A DNA stretch of 64,000 nt from Zanthoxylum bungeanum (taxonomy: Eukaryota > Streptophyta > Magnoliopsida > Sapindales > Rutaceae), in assembly GCA_019454045.1 (NCBI GenBank), contig SKCR01029088.1:124001-188000 (forward strand), written 5' to 3'. Positions 47,014 to 57,060 of this stretch are shown one piece after another. Both the position numbers and the translations under genes were made by a program. The stretch's first letter is position 1; every line of letters begins with the position of its first letter. The notes beneath the pieces were generated by a model that was given only the letters and a program-made list of their open reading frames with translations, searched no databases and was not told where the DNA came from.

Positions 47014-49157
47014 TGACCGGTGCGTAATCACACGCGTATAACACAAGCACACATATCGTTCAAGTAGTATAAAAAGTATCGATCCCATGAGGACTTAAAA
47101 CCTTTGCTATTAATTTTTTATGAGGTCAAATGTTTACAAGTATCTAATAGATTGATTGTTTGATTGGGTGGTGACTTTAAAACTTAAAACAAGTAAATAA
47201 AATTTCTTGAAAGTAGATTGAAGAAGAAAATTCAAATTTATAAAACTATCCAGGGTTGTGAATCCTTCCAATATCTATTAAAGATGAAGTGGTTATCTTA
47301 CAGTTGGGTAATATATTAATTTATTAACCTGGAACACTAAATTATGTAAAAGCCTCTTCCGATGGTCGATTATAAATACCCAGTATAACTCCAATTGAAC
47401 CATATGTCTATGTCAACCAAATTACCTGGATTCATTAAGTTTAAGTTCCAATTATGGCTACCCCCGCCCGACAGGTATATTCTATCCTGAAGGAAATCTA
47501 TTAAAGGGTTATCTATCCTCAAAGAAGATCGGGGCTATTGAGTCTAAGGTCTATTTATCCTAAAAATCCATTTTCCAAATTCATTTTAAGTTTACCTAAT
47601 CAATTTTATTAATGGCTAGTTGATAAAAAGCATTAAGATTAGGACTCAATAAATAAACCTTTATATTACCCAAACTATAATCTAACCCCTTATAAACCGA
47701 TGATATTGGATTTCATCACAACCCCAGATAACTGGCTTAGTTACGACACATATTTACGGGTAGTAAAAATTTAAATAAAATAAAAGATATAAAGTAGAAT
47801 ATTGAAAATTAAATACTGAAAAGTAAATTGCTGAAAAGTAAAAAAAAGTAAAAAGTAAAAAGTAAAAAAAAAAGTAAATTGCTGAAAAGTAAATTGCTGA
47901 AGAGTAAATTGCTGAAAAGTAAATTACTGAAATTAAATAAAGTAAAAGTACAATAAAAGAAAATGATGGGGTTAGAGGATAAACTTTTATTACTACTATT
48001 TTAGATATCTCCCTTAATATAATATATTAACTTTACGTAATAATTACCAACTAGACATAAAGGCGGTATCCTGATTAAGTCAAATTAATAATTAATTACC
48101 AACCGACCAACCAGGCGGTATACATACTTAGTCAGGTTAAAACCAATTTATAATTAATTACCAACCGGCCAATATAGCGGTATCCTCATTAAGTCAAATT
48201 TTAAATAGTTTATATATTATAATTAAGGGAGATTAATCTAAATAGAAATAATAAAAGCTTTACCTTTCACCCCAGCAAAGGAGAATTACCTCCCCATTGC
48301 TTGAAAAATAAAACTGAAAAAGCAAAAGTAAAGAAAGGAAAAGATTGTGCGTAAAAGTAAATTGCGGAAAGTAAAAACTGAAAATAAAGAAAAGAAAGTG
48401 CGAAAGCGGAAAGGAAATTAATACTGAAAGCTGTGTAAAAATAAACAAACAAGATACAATCTTCTTATTATTCTTTAGGAATTTCAAAGAAGAAAGTATG
48501 AATTTTACAAATGAAATGGCTTGGTATTTATAGGCAAAATTTTGCCTCCATCAAATCATCCATCAAATTCTCCACCAAATCCATTATTAATTTCTCCATT
48601 AATTACTCCACCAATCCATTATTAATTGCTCCACTAATTTCTTATCATATTTGGTGATGATTTGATGATTTTATTATTTATTTATTAATTTATTTTTTTA
48701 CTTTGAAAATGATTGAAACTGACTTTAATAATTACACACAACACACTTCTGGATGGTTCATCAATTTCGGTCATGAAATATTCAGAATTAGAAAATATTT
48801 TGTCTTTAAAAGTTGTAGAACTTTGAGTCTTCTTTAATCTGGCACTTGAATTAGCTCAATCCGATATCGGAGTAAAACGTTATGCCCAAAATACGACAGA
48901 TGTGCAAAATTGGAATTTCCAAAACTGCACTTTGTCAAAAACGCCCTTTCAAGTTTCCAATCTCCAAAATTAAAATATCAAGTCCAATAATTACCCTTAT
49001 TTGACCCATATTTCGTCCTAAATGATTTCATTGAGACCCGATATTATTTTATCTGCAAAATAAACTAAAACACATCAAAACGTTCATCAAACCCGAGAAA
49101 CTAAACAAAATATTAAGTTAAAGGGGCGGTAAATATTGATATATTTTCCGCTCATCA
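47014..49157 (-). mobile_element. 5' LTR of the Athila-like element (2144 bp)
   Basis: Same repeats and TATA-like CCTATAAATACC (near 48530) as the 3' LTR. It ends TGACCGG at 47014 and TCATCA at 49157, directly beside the AACTC duplication. It would drive transcription toward lower coordinates, through gag, the fused frame, the Cys-rich ORF and the LOG copy. Confidence 0.93.
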
Positions 49158-49484
49158 AACTCCAATTCCAATATATAACATGTGCTAGTCTTCTAGGTTA
49201 TAGGAATTCGACTGTATTATAAAACCAACAACTATGAATATTTGTTTTAAAAATAGTTTATAGTAGTAATATTATCCCGGATCACCCAATGTCAAGTATT
49301 ACTACATAACTGCTCTAAGGTCGATGTCATTCTTAGCATATTTATATATCAATCTAATATGCATAATGGCATTACCATTAACAAGGTTGAAATAAAAATG
49401 TATTTATTTTATTAATAAATAATAAAATATAATGTACAATACATTATTCGAATTGGTGCTCCAAGCACCAACTCCAACACACAC

Positions 49485-50938
49485 ATCACTGTGTACTAGC
49501 TCCAATAAATCTTCAGCACGGTGTCCAACACTAAGAAATTGGGATTTTATCATTTTCCATTGGATATATTACTCACAAATCAAATAAGGATCTAAGGTAA
49601 AATCTTTATTTAAACCATCTATAACTAATTTTGATAGACGTTTAAAACCTATGTGGCCCAATCTCATATGTTATAATTCAATATTATTTAATTCAAATCT
49701 TTCACTTTTATTTTCCTCTATATTAAAGACATCTCAATATGTTTCCAAAACATAATGATCGTTAGATAAAAAAACATTCATATATCAAGTTATTGTCTTT
49801 ATCATATAAACATAATGCATCATATTTAATGTTTATTTTATATCCTTCTTTATCCAATATTGGTAACGATATTGTCTATCTAATAAGAGAGGGTACATAA
49901 TAACAGTCATGTAAAATTAATTTACATCCATTAGGGAGATTTAGAACAACCGTTCATATGGTCCTGATATCCAATGTCTCGCCATTCCTAACTCTAAACT
50001 ACATCTCCCTTTTGTTTAGCCTTCTTTTAACCCTCATAACTTGCATGAAGTTTCAAATATGAGTTGGACTGCTGGTGTGTAACTCTTATCCATTATTTTA
50101 ATCTAAGGCTAATGAGATGTCAATAATAGGAAAAATACAAAGCATACCTGAGGGTCCTGCCTTTTCTTTAAGCTTTAGACAATCTTTCTTCTAGTGTCCA
50201 GACTTCTTGCAGTGTAGACATACATTACAAGCTACATGCAGTCTTGTAGTTTTTTTCTTCTTAGAGTATCTATTTGATATCTTCTTCTTTCCTATTCTGA
50301 CCTTTTTCGACAACCTAGAAGTATTTGAAGAGCTTGCTCCACCATAGAGGTACAAAGTGGGTTTGTCTTTCTTCAAATCATTCTCCGCCATGCGTAAAAT
50401 GTTATGAAGTTCTTCATATCTGGCTTGCATCGAATGCATATGAAATTTTAACACAAATCCAGCGTAAGTACTGGAAAAAAAGAAAAAATCAAATTTCAGC
50501 CTAGCCATTCATCGATCATAATGCTCTGTCATTCCAAATATCAGATCTGATCTATCATGTTCAAAAAATAATATTGACCTCTCTTCCATCCCTGAGCCTA
50601 GCATGGAATGATTCTTTAGATCTCCAATAAATTTCAATTTCTTGATTTGCTTCGAATAACTCTTTGAGTGTTCTAATAATGTTCCAAGCATTAGATACTT
50701 CTATGTATTTTCTGAGAAAATTTGGAACCATCGATCCTAAAATGTGAGATTACACCTTTAGGTTATCATCCTTATATTTTTTAAATGTCAACCACTTTTC
50801 GAGAGTGGAATCAGGATCGATTTCGACAGGCAATGGATTAAGTGTCAGATAGCTCAATCGCTCTGACTCCAAGATAAGGCGAATGTTCATTTCCCACTCA
50901 AAATAGTTCTCGGCACTTTTCAATTTATTAGAATCCAA
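49485..50938 (-). pseudogene. copia-A gag, protease and integrase start (broken)
   Basis: From right to left: a gag start with DSNKLKSAENYFEWEMNIRL (50938-50750), further gag (50691-50509, and 50508 downward with MHSMQARYEELHNILR), a zinc-knuckle-like CNVCLHCKKSGH near 50200-50230, then decayed protease and pre-integrase sequence to 49485. The parts match copia-B gag and pol in order. Frames are broken in several places. Confidence 0.8.
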
Positions 50939-51159
50939 AAGTCGCGCTAATGGATTTGCGACCGTTATCTACAAGATAATAATTAAACATTGTCATGACA
51001 TTTTTATTTCAATATAAAAACACTAATACGATTATGGATTTTAAATCTATTAGTGCCTTCCCACTACTTTACATAATTCTGTAATCTCTCTTAATGGAAA
51101 AATAGAAATTTGACAATCAAAATTTCATAGCGGGAAGTAGATCCTATGATACTTACTTT

Positions 51160-51465
51160 AGCCTCATAATAATGATAGTATTGGCCTTTATAAACTCATT
51201 AGGTAGACCTTAAAGGTCAATCACATCTATGTGACTCCTAAGTTTGGTCCTGAACCGTTTCTTATCCTCACAATCATGACGATATTGGATTAAGACGTGT
51301 TCAAGGTGTATACTTGCCAATGTGCACTAATGAGCTTCGTAAGTACACCCTCACAATAATGATGGTATTGGGTGACTACGTCAACTCATTATACTACATC
51401 TAATATTTTACCGAAGCGACCTAAGTTCTGACCACTTATACCATCACACTATTGACAGTATTGCA
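51160..51465 (-). repeat. copia-A leader: four spaced copies of a ~22-bp motif
   Basis: CCTCACAATAATGATGGTATTGG-like motifs (plus-strand text) lie near 51165, 51268, 51346 and 51443. The copia-B leader has the same series at similar spacing. Confidence 0.65.
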
Positions 51466-51663
51466 CATAAGTAATAAGAAATCATTCACATTCGTATTGA
51501 AAAAACGGATCATCCAATAATGCTCCAACATTATTAATACTATCACTTAAAAGTAATCACCTAATCATGGGAGATTTATGACAATATCTTAAAACATGCA
51601 ATGCATATCTAATATGACATATGCATAATTAAATTAAGATTACAGAGGCAAAATTCAAATACA

Positions 51664-52358
51664 TGACTTACTCACATGATACCTTAACCCCTTATGGTAC
51701 ACATACGGACCGACGGATCCTATCTTGATACACACTTGATTAAAAAGTGCATCAGTCTACATCCAACGAACATCTAGCGATCATACCATGAAAGGTCTCT
51801 GACATACATGGCATCAAAGTGCGAAGGATCACACACAAAATCAATATTATCCTATAGTCAAAGGATTACATATGCTACTCGACTCGAGAAGATTCCTATT
51901 GATGGTGGTGTGTACTTCTAATTATTAGGAATCACCTGTGAGTCATTCAATATTCGCTCCAACAAATACCTACATGTCTATACGAGCTTCCCATGCTCAT
52001 GGTTTATCGGGTTAAACCATTGGAACTCCAATTCCAATATACGACATATGCTAGTCTTCTAGGTTATAGGAATTCGACCGTATTCTAAAACCAACGTCTA
52101 GGAATACTTATTTTAATTATAGTTTATAATAGTAATATTATCCCAATATCGGACCACCTAGTTTCCAATATTGCTACATGACTATTCTAAGGTCAATGTC
52201 ATTCTCACCAAAATTTATATATCAAACTTATATGCATTATGACATAATAATTACTATTAATTAGGTTGAAATGAAAATATAGTTATTTTATTGATAAATA
52301 ATAAAATATAATGTACAATACAATATTCAGATTGGCGCTCCAAACACCAACTCCAACA
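51664..52358 (-). mobile_element. copia-A 5' LTR, partial
   Basis: About 695 bp homologous to 32150-32841 of the copia-B LTR. It ends CCAACTCCAACA (plus strand), the TGTTGG end of the LTR in element orientation. The part next to the primer-binding site is deleted, and the leader joins the mid-LTR at 51663/51664. Confidence 0.8.
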
Positions 52359-52889
52359 GTTCAGAGAACTCAAACCCATCCGAACCTCTAATGCATCCAG
52401 AGATCGAAACCTATATGTGTCTTTCATAACGATATAGGGCACAAGACCGACAATTATTTTACTTTGAGGAACCAGATTCAATGACTACTCTGGAATGGCT
52501 AACTACAACAGTATATGCAGACTGATGGACCATCCAGAAGTCAGGAAATGACCCGAAAGGCAGGACTGAGTGCGACGGAAGATGAGTGTCCCCCGGTGGA
52601 GATTGCAATGATAAGTGTAGGCACTGCATTTTTGCATGTAAGTCCCGATGATGAGTCTCACATGGAGACACTACCTCTTTAAATTGTGGAAGTCGTGGGA
52701 AACGGACGTCGGAAGGGAAGAGTCAGGAATTGACGTCTTATTGGATTTAATTCGCTTGTTTAGCTTCGTGTTTGCTTGTTGGACCTCTGTTTTAAAACAC
52801 ATCCAAAGCCCAAAACCAAAGCCACACGCCCACATAGCCCAAGCCCATTAAATCACATCCAAAAATAATTAAAAATATTTAAAACACAT

Positions 52890-52965
52890 GTCACAAATTA
52901 AATTAAATTAATCCAATTAAATTAAATTAAATTAAATCAAATTAAATTAAATCAAAACAAATCTC
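52890..52965. repeat. AATTA-type pentanucleotide microsatellite
   Basis: Runs of TTAAA/AATTA with AATCA variants, inside the 5' part of the large solo LTR. Confidence 0.7.
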
Positions 52966-54379
52966 ATTCCAAAATTAAATAATTCACCTTCATAATTACC
53001 AAAGATCTAAATTCAATTAATAATTCACTCACCAAATTTAAAGATATTCCCCACCAAAATTACATAATTTATTTCCCTTTTAAAATTAATTAAAATACAC
53101 ACATGTCTAATTGATTTGTTTCCTTTTCAAAACCCATGCATAACCCTAATACATCACTATAAAAATAACACAAAACCCTAAACTCCCTGGGCTTCTCTCA
53201 TTCAACATTCATGGCAACTTTTCCAAGAAAAATAAACCCTAAGCTTCACGCCACTGCATCTCTCTCTCTCGACCCCACTGGCTCATTCTGACCAAAAACC
53301 ACAAAGAAACCCTAGCCTACTTCACGCATCCAATAACCCTAAGCAGCCCCAATTCACGCACACCACGATAACACTCACGTAACAAGCCTTCAACAGCCCC
53401 ACTCACGCCTAATAAACTCCACAGCAGCCCCTCAACTTCACAAATCAAATCTGTCCATTCAACAGCCCATTCAACGCCACCTGCCTCCTTCAACACTCAC
53501 GCATAAAACCCCCACTGCACACGCACAACACTGCCCTTCACAGCTGCGAAAACATCCCCCACTGCACACATAAAAACGCTCACTGCCCATCACCGAATAC
53601 TGCTCACTGACCAGCCACTGCACGGACAAAAACACTCACTGCCCACCACCGAAAACTGCACATTGTCCAGTCCCTTAAACTGCCGCACATACCCTCATAA
53701 AACTGCCCAGTTTGCCACGTATTAGACCCCTGAAAACGCCCCTGAAACTGCCCAGAAACTGTCCTAAAACTGCATTAAAAACTGCCCATAAACCCTTCCA
53801 AAATCGTAACCTAACACACCTCCAAAATCGCCAAAACAGTCCCTTATTTACCTTAAAATAGTGACCAGAAAATACAGTGAAAACAGCAGCGAAACAGAGT
53901 GAAAACAGCGGCCCAAACAACAAAACAGTGAATAAAAACATTGAACCAGTGAACCGGAAGAGTTGTGGAGCATCTACCCTTCCGACAGCCGTGTAACACG
54001 CCTTCGAGAGAGGACAAAAGAGGTTAGACCTGAGGGCACCTTCTTTATTTATCATCTTTTGTTTTTCTATTTATTTTAGTACTTTATTTCATATGAGTAT
54101 TGTGGATTGGTGCATGATGGATTTCCGGATGAACGGAATATATGTTCTCTCTTGTGGTATATCGGATGGAAACCCGGACGTAAATTCCGTAGCCGAATTT
54201 GAATGGACGGTATTGCTGTTTGCACTCGGGATACAATGCAACGTACCACTTGAGAGATTCACACATTTCGTTTCATCCAACCTTGCGTTTTAAGCATGAT
54301 TTAGTCATTAGTATGTTATTTTTAAGCATGATTTAGTCGTTAGTGTGTTATTACTTTCTGCATGTTACTTATTTATGCA

Positions 54380-55060
54380 TGATGATATAGTGCGCATGGG
54401 CTAACTAGGGTGGATTAAAGGTCCTCTATTCGAGGGAAAAGCCAAAGGGCTACCTTTGCCACGATGTTTTGCCGCGCCGGACGAAGTATGTTTGATTGAA
54501 TGTGAGATATGTTTAATCGGATATACAGAGTTCCATATTATTGTCTCATTCATTTGTATGCATTGTAATATAATGCGCATGGGCTAACTATGGTGGATTA
54601 AAGGTCCTCTATTCGAGGGAAAAGCCAAAGGGCTAGCTTTGCCACTATGTTTTGCCGCGCCGGCCGAAGTATGTTTGATTGAATGTGAGATATATTTAAT
54701 CAGATATACGGAGTTCCACATTATTGTCTCATTCATTTGTATGCATTGTAATATAATGCGCATGGGCTAACTAGGGTGGATTAAAGGTCCTCTATTCGAG
54801 GGAAATGCCTGAAGGCTACCTTTACCACGATGCTTTACCACGCCTTTTATTATGTCATTTACCATTTGCATACCATTGCTTTATTTATGCATACATTGCA
54901 TTATAATGCGCATGGGCTAACTAGGGTGGATTAAAGGTCCTCTATTCGAGGGAAATGCCTAAGGGCTACCTTTACCACGATGTTTTGCTGCGCCGGACGA
55001 GGTGCACTCGATTGAATGTGAAATATGTTCAATGGGGCATACTAGTCCTACATCGTGTAT
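54380..55060 (+). repeat. Tandem array, 183-bp period
   Basis: GCGCATGGGCTAACTA starts at 54392, 54575 and 54758 (period 183) and at 54908 (shortened, 150). Each unit continues with GGATTAAAGGTCCTCTATTC, a TACCTTTGCCACGATG-type block and a CGCCGGACGAAGTATG-type block. The LTR at 61743 has related units at 63310, 63496 and 63645. Confidence 0.92.
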
Positions 55061-55104
55061 TTATTCAATCATAGGTGTGTTTGTGTCATTTCAGATGCCA
55101 TTTT

Positions 55105-55700
55105 GGCAATCTCGTTCGAACGCGTTCCCAAACGCTACATGAACATTTGCATCCTGCCTTATCTCATTCGAATGCGTTTACGAACGCTACATGAACTTAT
55201 GCATTCTGTCTCATTTTCATTCAAACGTGTCTCAGAAAGCTACTCGAACACGCATGCATTTCATTGTATCATGCATCAGGTCTTATATCGTTCGAATGCG
55301 TTATCAAACACTATACGAATGTGGACATTTTGTTTATCGTTTGAACGCATTATCAAACGCTACTCGAACGTTTGCATTCTGTTTACCGTTCGAACGCGTT
55401 TCCAAACGCTACACGAACGTTTGCATCCTGCCTCATCCCGTTCGAACGCGTTTACAAACGCTACACGAACGTATGCATTATGTCTTATTTCCATTCGAAC
55501 GCGTCTCAAAACACTACTCGAACGCGCATATATTTTATTGTATCATGCATCAGGTCTTATCCTGTTCGAACGCGTTATCAAACACTATACGAACGTGGAC
55601 ATTCTGTTTATCGTTTGAACGCATTATCAAACGCTACTCGAATGCTTGCATTCTGTTTACCGTTCGAACACGTTTACGAACGCTACACGAATGTGCACAC
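55105..55700 (+). repeat. ~50-bp tandem array with 274-bp higher-order repeat
   Basis: About eleven units of the type CGTTCGAACGCGTTTCCAAA then CGCTACACGAACGTTTGCAT, each centred on the palindrome TTCGAA. The block starting ATGCATCAGGTCTTAT at 55271 recurs at 55545, and the units following it match one to one, a 274-bp higher-order period. All three forward frames stay open across much of it because the unit lacks stops. Confidence 0.92.
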
Positions 55701-56211
55701 ACTGGACAGATTCCTTCATCATGTTTCATGTACGTTTGTTCCCCTAGTCATTCCCTTCCCCATCATATGTTTAGTTAGCTATCTTCAATATTTATGCACT
55801 TAATTGCCTCTCTTTAATATGCATGCTTGAACAATTATTATTTATTTGCGTCTCTGTGTTTATCAATATAATGTGTTCATGAAATTATATGCTTACCGTT
55901 ATTCCAATTTATTTTTTTTATGCATGAACTTAGAAGTAGATTATCCTTGGAAATATATGTTGCTTAGGCTTGGTTAAATTATTGCACAAATCTTTTCATT
56001 ACAAGTGGCTTAAGTAAGGGACCATTCCGAACCCAACAGTTTGAGGTCTTCCATTGCGAGGGGTGAGTGCGGCCTTAAATCATTTTCCCGGTTCACACGG
56101 GTGGCGACTCCATGTTATTTCTCCGGTTTAGTTCCCCCGCGGGCTATTCTGTACTCCCAACCGGGCCGTGAGCCCCGGACAGCATCGCCGATTTCCGTGT
56201 CCTACAATAAG

Positions 56212-57060
56212 CCATTAGAGAAGATAGATGGTGGATGAAGTGACTGCCCAATTTTCGGAGATGAAGAACAAGCCAAGACATACATGCACAATTCACATGA
56301 GGTTAGTAGATAGTGAATTTGTAGAGTCTTGGAAAGCACATGACAGGAAAACCTATTAGGCAAATAGGTCCAGAGTAGAAGAAGCTCCGGAAGCCACCAT
56401 TAGGGTAGTCAGTGAAGATCGGGCCTCATTCATATTCAAGAGAAATGATCTAAGTAATGTAGATTTTCCTCACATGGATCATTTGTTTATTTCTCTCGTG
56501 ATTGGCAGTATAAAAGTACAACGTATCATAAGCAATGGTGGAAGCAGTGCTTACATTTTGTTTGGGGATACAATCAAGAAGATGAAATTGAAGCAACAAG
56601 ACTTACATCATTGTTATGTACCTCTCATTGCTTTTGAATGAACAATACTAAATGTATGAGGAATAGTCTCTTTGCCCATGACTACAAGTGAGAAGACGTT
56701 GTATTTATATTTTTTGGTGGTTGATGCACCTTCTATGTACAATGTCATAGTCGGGAGGCAGTGGATTCACAGCATGGGAGATATCCCCTCTACACTTCAC
56801 CAAGTGGTAAAGTGTGTTAACTTGGACGAGAATGAGACGTTTGATAGAAAGGGAGGTCGACAGACATCCATGCAGTGTTACACCTTAACTGTTCATTCTG
56901 CATATGATAAAGTTGGAAATAAGGGCAAGAGCATTTTGGAGGAAGAAAGGCCACATAAGATGGACAAATAGCAATTACATGATCCAACCCCGAAGTGGTT
57001 TGTGGATGATAGTGAGTACAAGATTCTGAATATTGAAACATTTGAATCATGACCATTGGA
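56212..57060 (+). pseudogene. Tat-lineage protease region (broken)
   Basis: Translation shows the block SFIFKRNDLSNVDFPHMDHL and ISNGGSSAYILFGDTIKKM (the retropepsin motif, here with NGGSS in place of the usual NGSS type), then YFLVVDAPSMYNVIVGRQWI and PSTLHQVVKC, diagnostic of the Tat protease. Stops separate the pieces. Confidence 0.8.

Larger units (their letters stand above)
39217..49157 (-). mobile_element. Athila-like Ty3/gypsy element carrying a LOG copy
   Basis: Minus-strand element with LTRs 47014-49157 (5') and 39217-41364 (3'), both TGATGAGCGG...ACCGGTCA, and an exact AACTC duplication (39212-39216 and 49158-49162). A tRNA-Asp-type primer-binding site (46991-47008), gag and protease sequence place it in the Athila lineage. 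Reverse transcriptase, RNase H and the integrase core are absent, so it must have moved using proteins from related elements. After the shortened pol it carries an unknown Cys-rich ORF and an intronless LOG copy. The two LTRs look only a few percent different by eye, so the insertion is comparatively young and is the youngest layer of the nest. Confidence 0.95.
30222..49479 (-). mobile_element. copia-B: full-length but decayed minus-strand copia element
   Basis: Both LTRs, primer-binding site, gag, protease, integrase, reverse transcriptase, RNase H and polypurine tract are present in copia order on the minus strand. The ends are TGTTGG/CCAACA, with the exact duplication CACAC at 30217-30221 and 49480-49484. 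It sits inside the integrase of copia-A, a member of the same family. Its 5' LTR is itself interrupted by the Athila-like element. All coding regions contain stops or frameshifts. Confidence 0.93.
37370..49479 (-). mobile_element. copia-B 5' LTR, split by the Athila-like element
   Basis: The LTR consists of 37370-39216 and 49163-49479 (about 2160 bp), with the Athila-like element and its AACTC duplication between. It is homologous to 30222-32841. Relative to that LTR it lacks about 150 bp near 37405 and about 300 bp near 38935, and the CpG-rich motifs near 37440-37520 have changed to TpG/CpA. Confidence 0.9.
29795..52358 (-). mobile_element. copia-A: truncated minus-strand copia element, split by copia-B
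   Basis: Two parts belong together: 29795-30221 (integrase) and 49485-52358 (integrase start, protease/gag region, leader, 5' LTR). They are separated by copia-B, and the bases CACAC are repeated at the junctions. Reverse transcriptase, RNase H and the 3' LTR are missing at the left. The 5' LTR remains only as 51664-52358, which aligns with 32150-32841 of copia-B; the primer-binding site and the rest of the LTR are deleted. The right end CCAACTCCAACA at 52358 abuts Tat-lineage sequence. Confidence 0.85.
52616..56206 (+). mobile_element. Large solo LTR (3591 bp) with internal tandem arrays
   Basis: Starts TGTAGGCACTGC and ends CCGTGTCCTACA. The exact pentamer ATAAG flanks it (52611-52615 and 56207-56211), and pol sequence resumes on the right. 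A TATAAAAAT box lies at 53158-53166, followed by a C-rich G-poor leader (53180-53960), a 183-bp tandem array (54380-55060) and a ~50-bp array (55105-55700). A pentanucleotide (AATTA)n stretch is at 52890-52965. The size and repeats fit a Tat/Ogre-like LTR. ORFs inside it are repeat products. Confidence 0.92.

Noticed and set aside
53675..54055. 126-codon minus-strand ORF in the large solo LTR
   Set aside because: It is the complement of a C-rich G-poor leader, giving a Phe/Gly/Arg-rich translation; no homologous frame is maintained in the LTR at 61743.
55105..55700. CRISPR-like array
   Set aside because: Units are contiguous and similar throughout, with no unique spacers, and the context is a plant LTR. 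It is a tandem repeat.
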